From DASYXT01 sp035934555 (GTDB lineage Bacteria > Verrucomicrobiota > Verrucomicrobiia > Limisphaerales > UBA8199): a stretch of DNA of 64,000 nt. Every line of letters starts with the position of its first letter. Positions within the stretch are counted from its first letter, which is position 1. The stretch is taken from positions 62,001-126,000 of the forward strand of contig DASYXT010000128.1 of assembly GCA_035934555.1 (NCBI GenBank), written 5' to 3'. The position numbers and the translations under genes were made by a program. Shown one piece after another: positions 37,007-45,773 of this stretch. The notes beneath the pieces are model-generated. The model was not told the DNA's origin and searched no databases. It saw nothing but the letters and a program-made list of their open reading frames with translations.

Positions 37007-37522
37007 CTACTTGGCCGTCTTCCCTGAGAGATGCAATTCGCGGTCGGCCACGGGATACGGCACGGTGAAGCGTTCGTTCAGCATCTCGCGAAAAAGGTGC
37101 TCATCGCACGAAACGAATCTGAAACTTGAAGACCGACGCCTGGCACGTTCCGCTCGGATTTCCATCGGTTCATCCAGAAGTTCGCGTATCGTTTGCAAGA
37201 GAAGGGGAACATTCAGGGGCTTTTCCATCAGCGCATCTGCGCCAGACTTTTCCGCCAATTCACGCTGATTGGCGCGTCCGGTAATGATAACTACGGGCAG
37301 CAAAGGATTGACCTTCGCCAACCAATCAAGGGTCGCCCAACCGTTTCCGCCGGGCAGATTCAAGTCTAACAGCAGCAGGTCAATTCTGCCGGCCCCATGT
37401 CGTTCCATTGCGTCTTTTCCGGTTTCCGCCAGCAAAACTTCGTAATTTTCCGCCCGCAGCACTTTGCTGAGGGCTTCCCGGATCGATTTCTCGTCATCCA
37501 CGACCAGTATCTTTTCCCTCAT
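37007..37522 (-). CDS. Single-domain response regulator
   Basis: 171 residues. D9-D10-E11, phosphoacceptor D53 (LLLLDLNLPGGNGWATLDWL), threonine in VVIITGRANQRELA and lysine in DALMEKPLNVPLLLQT. The tail (RARRRSSSFRFVSCDEHLF) is not a known domain. Its ATG overlaps the TGA of the decayed UspA frame (ATGA at 37522-37519), so it was once translationally coupled to it. First of three receiver genes on this strand; a kinase/NtrC pair lies in the opposite direction 420 bp away. Confidence 0.9.
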   Translation of the reverse strand: MREKILVVDDEKSIREALSKVLRAENYEVLLAETGKDAMERHGAGRIDLLLLDLNLPGGNGWATLDWLAKVNPLLPVVIITGRANQRELAEKSGADALMEKPLNVPLLLQTIRELLDEPMEIRAERARRRSSSFRFVSCDEHLFREMLNERFTVPYPVADRELHLSGKTAK

Positions 37523-37684
37523 AGGCTTGTCTCTCTGGTGCTCTCGGCGACAGATATCGATTCTTGAGCCACGAACTTACGTTCGTTCTCCCGCACGACC
37601 AGCACCGGACATCCGGCGTTGCGCCTCGCGTGGTCCAAGCTCCACCAGCAAGCCTCCCGCCTTTCTTGTCGGTCTAAATTTCAT
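37519..37684 (-). pseudogene. Remnant of a universal stress protein (UspA) gene
   Basis: From ATG 37684 one frame gives MKFRPTRKAGGLLVELGPRE, which resembles the leader of verrucomicrobial Usp proteins. A different frame over the second half reads DHARRNAGCPVLVVRENERK and then FVAQESISVAES before TGA 37521-37519. CPVLVVR is the end of the Usp fold. The roughly 100 residues with the ATP-binding part are absent and the halves are out of frame, consistent with one internal deletion. The identification of the N-terminal half is tentative. Confidence 0.45.
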
Positions 37685-37756
37685 AGGGCACCTCGCTCCG
37701 TACGCCGGCCATCAATCACGGGCTCCTCGATATTGCACTTCGAACTTTTCATCGCG

Positions 37757-37773
37757 TTGGCATCATTTTTGTT
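37757..37773 (+). promoter_or_regulatory. Possible sigma-54 promoter for the NtrB/NtrC-like pair
   Basis: TTGGCATCATTTTTGTT has the GG at -24 and a G at the right distance, but the -12 element is GT instead of GC. It lies about 170 bp before the kinase start at 37945. With an NtrC-type activator in the operon, autoregulation is plausible. One key base is wrong, so this is weak. Confidence 0.25.
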
Positions 37774-37944
37774 ACATGATCGGATCGTGGTTGAACCGGC
37801 GGGTTTGATCTTAGCTGGACGTATGCCAGCGGTGGGTTCGATCTTCACGCCGCAAAAGCGCTGTAAAATGAGCTCTTCAGGACTGGCGGGGTCGCTGTCG
37901 AATGACCAGCGGCAGTTCACGTGCGGTCAGGGTTTGGTCACATC

Positions 37945-39321
37945 ATGACTGCTTCGCACCGCCTTTTTAGATTTGGTCTGGCCGTCGCCGTGACGGCGGT
38001 TCTGATCGCCTGGGTGGGCCGCACCACTTGGCGGGAAATCCGCCAGTTACGAGCCAGTTTCTCGATTGTGGAAAGTGACAGCTTCCACCTCTCCGACTAT
38101 ATCGAAGTCCCCGTTCGCGACATGAAAGAGGCACTGTTGGAGCACGATTTGCGGAAAGATGAGGTCAGCAAGAGAAGATTTCTCGATGACGGTGAGAAAC
38201 TGAAACAGTGGATCAGCGCGCATGCCGACACGTTGGCAACTTCTGAGCAGCGCCAAAAGCTGGCTCAGATCGAGGCGGCTCTGGAAGTGTATCTCAGCTG
38301 GGGTGTTAAACTGATGGAGGACCACGCGACCTCCGACGGCAAACCGACATTGGAGCAAGTCGAGGCCGAGGCCGCCCCACTGCTCGCGTTGTGCGATAGC
38401 CTGGCAGTGACAGAGCGCATTGCGCTCGCCGACTTCATGAGGGATTCTGGTCGCTCGCTGGTTTGGGTGGAGGGCCTGTTGGCGGTGTTGCTGCTTCTGG
38501 TGATCGGACTCGGAGCCGTCGTAGGGTTGTCGGGTTATCGGGAGTTCCTTCGGCCACTCCGCAACCAGTTGCGCCAAAGTCGCGCCGTTATCGAGCGCAA
38601 CGAGAAACTTGCCTCGCTGGGCACGCTGGCGGCCGGCGTAGCCCATGAGATTCGCAATCCGCTAACAGCAATCAATGTGCGGGTTCACAGCCTCAAGCGC
38701 AGCTTGGTCAGCGGTTCCTCCGAACACGAGGATGCAACCGTTATTGATAATGAAATCAAGCGATTGGAGGGAATCGTACAGGCATTCCTGCAATTTGCCC
38801 GGCCATCAGACCCGAAACTCATGACCGTTTCGGCCGACAGCCTTTTGGTAAGAGTCCGCGCCCTGCTCGGCGGGCAAATGGAAAAGGCTGCGATTCAGCT
38901 CTTGCTTGAATCCCCTCCAGACCTGTGGGTGACGGTCGACCCGCAACAAATTGAGCAGGTCCTAATCAACCTGGTCCAGAACGCCGCGGAAAGCATCAAG
39001 CGCGAGGGCGTGATCCGCCTCCGGGCCCGGAAAGATGTTGCGCGCTTAGGAGGGCGGTCCTGCTCGGTTGTTGTGCTGGAGGTCAGCGATACGGGCAAAG
39101 GGATTCCTCCAGATGTGCAAAAGCGCCTTTTCGATCCATTCTTTACGACAAAGGAGGAGGGAACCGGGCTGGGCCTTTCGATTTCGATGCGCATAGTGGA
39201 ACAGCAAGGCGGCGCTCTGCAATACACGACTCAACTCGACCGAGGTACCACCTTCAGCCTGATCTTGCCCGAAGCAGAATACCATTCAGATGAAAGCTCG
39301 ACCAAAGATACAACTCATTGA
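37945..39321 (+). CDS. NtrB-like membrane sensor histidine kinase
   Basis: 458 residues from ATG 37945; an upstream GTG has no better support. Transmembrane helix 1 (about 10-25), a helical periplasmic domain of about 145 residues (four-helix type: MKEALLEHDLRKDEVSKRRF), helix 2 (about 173-195). The kinase core has phospho-histidine H234 in LGTLAAGVAHEIRNPLTAIN, N box LVQNAAESIKREG, G1 SDTGKGIPPDV and G2 EEGTGLGLSI. The end overlaps the NtrC-type gene by 32 nt, so they form a dedicated pair. The periplasmic domain resembles the CHASE3-type helical sensors; the signal is unknown. Confidence 0.9.
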   Translation: MTASHRLFRFGLAVAVTAVLIAWVGRTTWREIRQLRASFSIVESDSFHLSDYIEVPVRDMKEALLEHDLRKDEVSKRRFLDDGEKLKQWISAHADTLATSEQRQKLAQIEAALEVYLSWGVKLMEDHATSDGKPTLEQVEAEAAPLLALCDSLAVTERIALADFMRDSGRSLVWVEGLLAVLLLLVIGLGAVVGLSGYREFLRPLRNQLRQSRAVIERNEKLASLGTLAAGVAHEIRNPLTAINVRVHSLKRSLVSGSSEHEDATVIDNEIKRLEGIVQAFLQFARPSDPKLMTVSADSLLVRVRALLGGQMEKAAIQLLLESPPDLWVTVDPQQIEQVLINLVQNAAESIKREGVIRLRARKDVARLGGRSCSVVVLEVSDTGKGIPPDVQKRLFDPFFTTKEEGTGLGLSISMRIVEQQGGALQYTTQLDRGTTFSLILPEAEYHSDESSTKDTTH

Positions 39322-40744
39322 AGACGACGCCAGCATTGCAGCCTCGCTGAAGAAGGAATTGCACACAGAAGGCTATGATGTGGCGATTGCGATGAGGGGC
39401 GACGATGGCTTAACGGCCGCTATCAACGACTCGTGCGACTTGGTTATCACCGATTTGAAGATGCCCGGCCTGTCCGGCCTCCAATTGGTCGAGAAACTCC
39501 ATGCAGCCAAGCCGAAGTTACCGATCATCATGATCACGGCATTCGGCACAACTGAAACAGCCATTGAAGCGACCAAGCTCGGCGCCTATGACTACCTCCT
39601 CAAACCTTTCGACACTTCGGAATTGTTAAAGCTGGTGGCTTCCGCTGTGGCTAGCAGTCGGATGATGTCCGAGCCGTTAGAACTCGGAAAAGCCGAGCCA
39701 TCCCAATCCGCCATCATCGGCTCGTGCCGCGCGATGCAGGCCATTTACAAAGAGATTGGTCGAGTAGCGGCCACCCCGGTCACCGTGCTGATCCGTGGGG
39801 AGACCGGAACCGGAAAGGAATTGGTGGCCCGCGCCATTTATCAACACAGCCAACGCGCGGCGCAGCCCTTCATCGCCGTCAATTGCGCCGCCATCCCGGA
39901 GACGCTGTTAGAAAGCGAGTTGTTCGGCCACGAACGTGGTTCATTTACCGGTGCCCATGCGCGGCGGATCGGCCGGTTCGAGCAAGCCAATCGAGGCACT
40001 ATTTTCCTGGATGAAATCGGAGATTTGAGCCCCGGTACGCAGGTCAAACTTCTGCGGGTTCTCCAGGAAAAATACCTTCAGCGCGTGGGCGGCAACGACA
40101 AAATCCCGGTTGATGTGCGAGTTTTGGCCGCAACACACCGGGATCTCGAGACCGCGATGAGGGAGCGGCTTTTCCGCGAGGATCTATTTTATCGGCTGAG
40201 CTCGGTCACAATCACTTTGCCTCCGCTCAGGGAGCGAGCTGAAGATATCCCCGATTTGGTGAAGTATTGTCTGCAACGCTCTGCCATGGAAATAGGAGTC
40301 CAATCCACCTCGATCCAACCCGAGGCGATCACCTTTCTCCAAGCCCAGTCCTGGCCTGGAAACGTTCGCGAATTGGAAAACGTGGTCCGTCATGCGCTGA
40401 TTCTTGCTCGTGCCTACCCGGTGAGCCTTGAACATGCGGAGCAAGCCTATGCTCGCGTTCGAAGACCCGTGGCGAATTCAGAGCAGACCATTGCGGGCTA
40501 CTTTACCGATCTGTTAACTCGGGCTCGTCGGGGCGAATTGCCTGATGCCCGCGCCTCAATGATCGAGGAAATGGAGCGCGAGTTATTCGCCCGGGCGATT
40601 GAAATGGCCAATGGCAATCAGGCGAAGGCCGCGCGCTGGCTAGCCGTGAGCCGCACCACGATGCGGGAAAAGTTGATTCATTTCGGTTTGCGTCCGGCGA
40701 GTGAGGTGCAGGAGCACCATGGGCAACCCGACTCACAGTTATGA
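39290..40744 (+). CDS. Sigma-54-dependent NtrC-family response regulator
   Basis: 484 residues. Receiver with E11-D12-D13, phosphoacceptor D55 (LVITDLKMPGLSG), MITAFGTTET and K105 in YDYLLKPFD. The AAA+ part has Walker A GETGTGKE (170-177), Walker B TIFLDEIGD (237-245) and the sigma-54 contact loop reading GSFTGA (217-222) instead of GAFTGA. A Fis-type helix-turn-helix ends the protein (MANGNQAKAARWLAVSRTTM). The Ser-for-Ala change in the loop occurs in a minority of working activators, so the protein is probably still active. Targets are not visible, apart from a weak candidate promoter before its own kinase gene. Confidence 0.94.
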   Translation: MKARPKIQLIEDDASIAASLKKELHTEGYDVAIAMRGDDGLTAAINDSCDLVITDLKMPGLSGLQLVEKLHAAKPKLPIIMITAFGTTETAIEATKLGAYDYLLKPFDTSELLKLVASAVASSRMMSEPLELGKAEPSQSAIIGSCRAMQAIYKEIGRVAATPVTVLIRGETGTGKELVARAIYQHSQRAAQPFIAVNCAAIPETLLESELFGHERGSFTGAHARRIGRFEQANRGTIFLDEIGDLSPGTQVKLLRVLQEKYLQRVGGNDKIPVDVRVLAATHRDLETAMRERLFREDLFYRLSSVTITLPPLRERAEDIPDLVKYCLQRSAMEIGVQSTSIQPEAITFLQAQSWPGNVRELENVVRHALILARAYPVSLEHAEQAYARVRRPVANSEQTIAGYFTDLLTRARRGELPDARASMIEEMERELFARAIEMANGNQAKAARWLAVSRTTMREKLIHFGLRPASEVQEHHGQPDSQL

Positions 40745-40927
40745 CCTGGTTACAATGGGCGCAGCCCCCTGCCGGAGCTGCTCCCGGGTGAAGATGAGGA
40801 CTTCCAAGCTCACAAGACCTTCAGTGATTCATGGATAACTGTTCTGTACCCTGACTCGGCGCTGGTGTCGCTCTGGCGCTAGTGTCGCGGTGATTGACCT
40901 TGCCCCCAAACAGCCCTAGATTGCGCT

Positions 40928-41824
40928 GTGGTGATGACGCTCCAAAAGCGTTTCCATGCCGGGGCTGAGACCACGAGTGCGGAACACGGTGGCATCGCCC
41001 GGCGTTTGGTCACTCACCAAACCGCTCCGTCATTTTGGGTTCCCCCACCTTGGCTGGCCTTCACCCTCATTGAGTTGCTGGTTGTTATTGCCATCATCGC
41101 CATACTGGCTGCGCTGCTGTTACCGGCCTTGGCGCGGGCCAAAGCCAAAGCCGATCGCATCTCCTGCCTCGGCAACCTCAGGCAACTGGGCCTCTGCATG
41201 CAAATGTACTCCGACCAAAACAATGATACTTTCCCCGCCCATCGAAATCAGAACCTCGACAGCAACGACATCAACACCTCGCTGACCAATTGGTGGGGCA
41301 CAACCCTCCTGGCAATGGCAGCCATGCCCTCCCAATCCAACCTGTTCCATTGCCCCGCGCTCAAAGGCCGCCGCACCGACGCCAACGTCTCCTGGTCCTG
41401 GAACTTCGACCCCCATTTCGTTGGCTACGGCTATAACAATTATTTCCTCGGCCTGCATCCGTATTTAGCCACCACGCTTTTGGTGGGCGGCATCCATTTT
41501 GATTCGAGCCCCGAGTTTAAGCGTAGCGCCATCCGCCGCCCCTCCAATACCCTCATGCTTGCCGACTCCATGCCGGCCTCGGGCGACATCAACTCGACAG
41601 CCTGCTGGAGCTCCGATTGCTGGTGGCCCTTTGCCTCCCACTCCAGCCACCAGGGCGTCGAAACCTATCGACATGGCGGTGTGGGCAATGTCGTCTTCTG
41701 CGACGCCCACGCCGAGTCGCGCAAAGATGCCACCATCAACCCGCCGGTTGACCCGTCCAGTGCGAGCGTCCAAGCCCTCGTCAATTGCACCTACTGGGAT
41801 CCGCTTCAGCGTGCAGACCGCTAG
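40928..41824 (+). CDS. Type II pseudopilin-like secreted protein (DUF1559-like)
   Basis: 298 residues from GTG 40928; ATG 40934 is two codons on. A pre-sequence of about 40 residues precedes the prepilin site A/FTLIELLVVIAIIAILAA, then LLLPALARAKAKADRISCLG. An unusual feature is Ala rather than Gly before the Phe, which could weaken prepilin peptidase cutting. The C-terminal half has the H-rich DG element (ETYRHGGVGNVVFCDAHAES). It begins an apparent operon with the alpha/alpha-barrel gene 18 bp on and the TIM-barrel/FGE gene after that. Confidence 0.87.
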   Translation: MVMTLQKRFHAGAETTSAEHGGIARRLVTHQTAPSFWVPPPWLAFTLIELLVVIAIIAILAALLLPALARAKAKADRISCLGNLRQLGLCMQMYSDQNNDTFPAHRNQNLDSNDINTSLTNWWGTTLLAMAAMPSQSNLFHCPALKGRRTDANVSWSWNFDPHFVGYGYNNYFLGLHPYLATTLLVGGIHFDSSPEFKRSAIRRPSNTLMLADSMPASGDINSTACWSSDCWWPFASHSSHQGVETYRHGGVGNVVFCDAHAESRKDATINPPVDPSSASVQALVNCTYWDPLQRADR

Positions 41825-41842
41825 CACTCCTGCCACGACATC

Positions 41843-43549
41843 ATGACCAATGGCAAAACCCTGCTCGCGTTGCTCGCCGGTGGCTTGCTTGCGCTCAAGG
41901 CCCCGCACCTCCCTGCCCAGCAACTGTTCTGGCACCCTGTCCGGCTCGACTCGCACGGGAAGCTACTGAGTTGGTCGGCCTCCAGCGCTCCGTACGACCA
42001 GATCCTGCGACTGGATTGGCAAATGTTCGAGAGCATCCCCGTACAAACCAACGGCTTCCGCACCTACTTTACTTACCCGGAGTTCAACGGTTTGAATGAC
42101 CCGGCCCAGCCCCTCTTTGTCGGCCGGTCCTGGGTCCATAACCCCGCCGGACTCTGCGCGATGCTCACCGACTCGGCGTTGCTTTATTATGCCTACAGCG
42201 GGGACCTGGTTGCCTTGGGACGCGCTGGCGAGATGCTCGATCATACCCTGGTTTTCGGCACTACCGACCCAACCGATTCCTGGGCCCAAGTGCCCTACGC
42301 CAGTTCGGACGCGGATTATCCAGTCTATCGCGGCGGCACCGACACTCTCTACTGCGACCAGGAACACTACACCCCTTGCGGTCGCGGTGATGGCGTCGGG
42401 TTCCTCGAACCGGACAAAGTTGGCGAGCTGGGCTATGCCTACCTCCAATATTATGAGTTCTCCCTCGATCCCAAGTACCTCGAGGCTGCGCTCCGCTGCG
42501 CGACCGCCCTCGCCGCACACGTCCGGCCAGGCGACGAGTCACACTCGCCCTGGCCCTTTCGCGTCGATGCCCGGACCGGCAATTGCATTCGCGAGGAATA
42601 CACCGCCAACACCATCGGCCCCATCCGCCTGTTTGATGAACTGCTCCGCTTGAACCTCGGTGACCGGGTTTCCTACGCCCGCGCGCAGAACCTCGCCTGG
42701 CATTGGCTGATGACTTACCCGGTTCAGAACCAGGTCTGGACTCAGTACTTCGAAGATGTGCTCATCTACGCCGATTATCGCACCAACCGGAATCAATATT
42801 CCGCGCTCGAAACGGCCCGTTACTTGCTCCAGCATCCGGAGCTGGACCCGGAATGGTCGGCCCACGCCAAACGGCTCATCGATTGGGTCACCGGCTTCTT
42901 CGCCGTAAACTCCAGAACCATGGGTGGCCACCCGGAAAAAGGCCGGCAGTGGGGCGCCGACGTCCTCTCCGAACAGGTCAACGATATGGATAAAATGGCC
43001 AGTCATACCGCCCGCTACGCCTCGGTCCGCGCACTGTGGTACGAGCGCACCGGTGACTTGGATTCCAAGGAGCGCGCTTTCCGCTCCTTCAACTGGGCTT
43101 CTTACGCCTCCCGCGCCGACGGGCTCGTCCTGGCGAGCCTCGACCAACCCACCGGCTTCTGGTTTTCGGATGGCTATGGTGATTACCTCCGCCACTTCCA
43201 GCGCGGCCTGGCTTCGGTCCCCGAGTGGGCGCCACCACGGCAATCGCATCTGCTGGGCTCCTCTTCTGTCGTCCGTTCCATCCGTTACGGTCAAAGCGAA
43301 CTCGATTACCTCACCTTCGACAACCGTTCCCGGGAAGTGCTGCGCCTGGCCCAAGTCCCTTCTGCTATCCAAGCCGGTGACCAGCGCTTATTACAATTTA
43401 AAAACCTCGGTGAACACGACGAAGGTTATACCGTTGAACTACTCGCCGGGGGCGGCTGCGCCGTGCGGCTCCAGCACACCCGCTCAGGCTGCATCCTCAT
43501 CCGCTTTGGTCCCGGTGACCCCGCGAGCTCGCCGGCTGCCGCCCGATGA
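41843..43549 (+). CDS. Secreted alpha/alpha-barrel-like protein, possible sugar-acting enzyme
   Basis: 568 residues with signal peptide (LLALLAGGLLALKAPHLPAQ). The body is rich in aromatic residues and paired helices (LLYYAYSGDLVALGRAGEML, ELGYAYLQYYEFSLDPKYLE, EAALRCATALAAHVRPGDES), typical of six-hairpin glycosidases, polysaccharide lyases and epimerases. Candidate acidic residues lie in DADYPVYRGGTDTLY and DQEHYTPCGRGDGVGF, but I cannot place it in a GH or PL family. The gene ends 4 nt inside the following gene (ATGA), so both products are made together, probably for the same glycan. Confidence 0.7.
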   Translation: MTNGKTLLALLAGGLLALKAPHLPAQQLFWHPVRLDSHGKLLSWSASSAPYDQILRLDWQMFESIPVQTNGFRTYFTYPEFNGLNDPAQPLFVGRSWVHNPAGLCAMLTDSALLYYAYSGDLVALGRAGEMLDHTLVFGTTDPTDSWAQVPYASSDADYPVYRGGTDTLYCDQEHYTPCGRGDGVGFLEPDKVGELGYAYLQYYEFSLDPKYLEAALRCATALAAHVRPGDESHSPWPFRVDARTGNCIREEYTANTIGPIRLFDELLRLNLGDRVSYARAQNLAWHWLMTYPVQNQVWTQYFEDVLIYADYRTNRNQYSALETARYLLQHPELDPEWSAHAKRLIDWVTGFFAVNSRTMGGHPEKGRQWGADVLSEQVNDMDKMASHTARYASVRALWYERTGDLDSKERAFRSFNWASYASRADGLVLASLDQPTGFWFSDGYGDYLRHFQRGLASVPEWAPPRQSHLLGSSSVVRSIRYGQSELDYLTFDNRSREVLRLAQVPSAIQAGDQRLLQFKNLGEHDEGYTVELLAGGGCAVRLQHTRSGCILIRFGPGDPASSPAAAR

Positions 43550-45696
43550 ACTTAAAGCGCCGCCGCTTCCTGCGCACTGTGGCTCTCGGTCTGCCCACCC
43601 TGGCATTCTCGAGGCTCGCCGGAGCTGCCAACCCCACCCAGCTCTTCCATTTGGATCCCAGTCGGGATATTATTCCCGCCCCCGATGACCCCTCGCAGTG
43701 GCCGGCTTTTCGGCAAGCGCTGACTCGCTGGCGTCGCCAGACCCGCGCCGCACTGCACTATGACGATGCCCTGTACCGCCGGCCCGATCTGCAATGGGCC
43801 GCTTCGAACTATTGCTGCGGCTTCATCATGGTCTGGGACCGGCAATTCTACGATCCGAAGTCAGGACGCTATACGATCGATGTTGTTTTGAACCAGGGCG
43901 AACGCCAATTCGGTGGCTACGATAGCCTCGTCCTGTGGCAGGCGTACCCCCGCCTCGGCGTTGACCCACGCAACCAATTCGACTTCTACCGCGATCTGCC
44001 GGGCGGCCTGCCTGGCTTGCGTCGCGTTGTGCGCCGGTGCCATCAACGCGGTGTCAGGGTTTATATTGATTATAATCCCTGGGATACCGGCACTCGCCGG
44101 GAAGACCAGACGGACATCGACACCCTGATCGCGATCCTGCGCGACCTAGAAGCCGACGGCATCTTCCTCGATACCCTGGAGAAAGGCGCGCCGGATTTTC
44201 GAGCGAAACTCGATGCCGCACGACGCGGTGTCATCCTCGAAGGCGAGTTATCGCTGCCGCTGGAAGCCCTCTCGGGCCATCAAGCCTCCTGGGCGCAATG
44301 GTTCGACGACAGCCCCACCCCAGGCGTCTTGCGGGCCAAATGGATCGAACGCCGCCATATGCAACACCAGATCCGTCGCTGGGACTACGACCACACCGCC
44401 GAATTGCAGTCCGCCTGGATGAACGGCAGCGGCATGCTCGTCTGGGAAAATGTCTTCGGTTGCTCCGTCCCCTGGAACCAGCGCGACCGCTCAATCCTCC
44501 GCGCTCTGCTCCCTATCCAGCGGCGCTTCACCGCTTTGTTCAGTGGCGAGGCTTGGACGCCGCTGGTGCCCGTCGAGCACGTCGGTACTTTCGCCTCCCT
44601 TTGGGAGGGCTCCGGCCTCCGGCTTTGGACCTTGGTCAACCGTTTCGGAAAAGAGATCGCGGGCACACTCCTCCAGGCGCCGGCTTTGCCCCAGCACCGG
44701 TATTTTGATCTCATTGCCGGAAGGGAGATTTCCCCGAATACAAAAAGCGAAACCATTGAGCTGGTTGGCGCCCTGGCTGCCCGCGGGATTGGCTGCTTCT
44801 TGTCCGGGCCAAGTCACGCTCTGGGAAAAGACTTCGCACAGTTCCTGCAACGCCAGGCACTCCTGGACGCTCGGCGAAATTTCGATACCGCAACGCCAAA
44901 CACCATCACCATCACCGAACTTGTTCCGAGCAAACCCAGCCGGATTCACACGCGTCCGCCTCTGGGCATGGTTGAAATTCCCGACGCCACGCTTGCATTG
45001 AACATCGACATGCGCGTCCGGGAATGCGGCTTCTACGATGCCGCCCCGCCGTCCGGCGAAGTCTATGAATTCCATACGCGGCGTTTCCAGCGGACGGTTT
45101 CATTCCTTCGCTTTGCCATTGACGAAACGCCCGTCACCAACGCCCAGTTCGCTGCGTTCCTCAAAGCCGGCGCATATCGGCCCGCGCACCGCGAGAATTT
45201 TCTTAAGCACTGGGTCCACCGGAGACCGCCACCTGGCAAAGAACATCACCCCGTCGTCTATGTCTCCCTCGAAGACGCCCGCGCTTATGCCCGCTGGGCC
45301 GGCAAACGTCTCCCCAGCGAGGAAGAATGGCAATACGCCGCCCAGGGCACCGACGGCCGAACCTATCCCTGGGGCCATTCCTGGGAAGCCAGCCGCTGCA
45401 ATGAGTCTCTCACGGGTCTCACCATCCCTGTCCGCGCCTTTCCGGCCGGACGCTCGCCCTTCGGCTGTTACGATATGTGTGGCAACGTCTGGCACTGGAC
45501 CGAAAGCGAGCGCACCGATGGCCGAACCCGCTTCTGCATCATCCGCGGCGGTTGCTCTTACGCCGCCTCTGGCTCGGGTTGGTACGTGGACGGCGGCCCG
45601 CGCCCCGTGAATTTCGCCACCAAATTCCTCTTGCTCTGGCCCGGCCTGGACCGCTGCAGCACCATCGGCTTCCGTTGCGCCGCCGACCTTTCTTAG
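43546..45696 (+). CDS. TIM-barrel glycosidase-like domain fused to an FGE/SUMF1-like domain
   Basis: 716 residues. A twin-arginine-like start (LKRRRFLRTVALGLPTLAFS) suggests Tat export. Residues about 50-430 look like a glycosidase TIM barrel (GVRVYIDYNPWDTGTRRED, DLEADGIFLDTLEKGAPDF, VILEGELSLPLEAL, with acidic residues at the strand ends). Residues about 470-715 are a formylglycine-generating-enzyme-type fold: DETPVTNAQFAAFLKAGAY, KRLPSEEEWQYAAQG, GCYDMCGNVWHWTESE, IIRGGCSYAA and GFRCAADLS. In true FGE two cysteines follow RGGSW in WMCHRSYC; here the segment is RGGCSYAASGSGWY, so sulfatase activation is unlikely and the domain may bind sugar. No sulfatase gene is in the window. Overlaps the preceding gene by 4 nt. 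Confidence 0.75.
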   Translation: MNLKRRRFLRTVALGLPTLAFSRLAGAANPTQLFHLDPSRDIIPAPDDPSQWPAFRQALTRWRRQTRAALHYDDALYRRPDLQWAASNYCCGFIMVWDRQFYDPKSGRYTIDVVLNQGERQFGGYDSLVLWQAYPRLGVDPRNQFDFYRDLPGGLPGLRRVVRRCHQRGVRVYIDYNPWDTGTRREDQTDIDTLIAILRDLEADGIFLDTLEKGAPDFRAKLDAARRGVILEGELSLPLEALSGHQASWAQWFDDSPTPGVLRAKWIERRHMQHQIRRWDYDHTAELQSAWMNGSGMLVWENVFGCSVPWNQRDRSILRALLPIQRRFTALFSGEAWTPLVPVEHVGTFASLWEGSGLRLWTLVNRFGKEIAGTLLQAPALPQHRYFDLIAGREISPNTKSETIELVGALAARGIGCFLSGPSHALGKDFAQFLQRQALLDARRNFDTATPNTITITELVPSKPSRIHTRPPLGMVEIPDATLALNIDMRVRECGFYDAAPPSGEVYEFHTRRFQRTVSFLRFAIDETPVTNAQFAAFLKAGAYRPAHRENFLKHWVHRRPPPGKEHHPVVYVSLEDARAYARWAGKRLPSEEEWQYAAQGTDGRTYPWGHSWEASRCNESLTGLTIPVRAFPAGRSPFGCYDMCGNVWHWTESERTDGRTRFCIIRGGCSYAASGSGWYVDGGPRPVNFATKFLLLWPGLDRCSTIGFRCAADLS

Positions 45697-45773
45697 CAAG
45701 TGGTGGCGTGGTCAACGACCGGGTTCTCATCAAAGTGTTGGATGACGTTGAAGAAGCCCAACCAAGTGACGCC

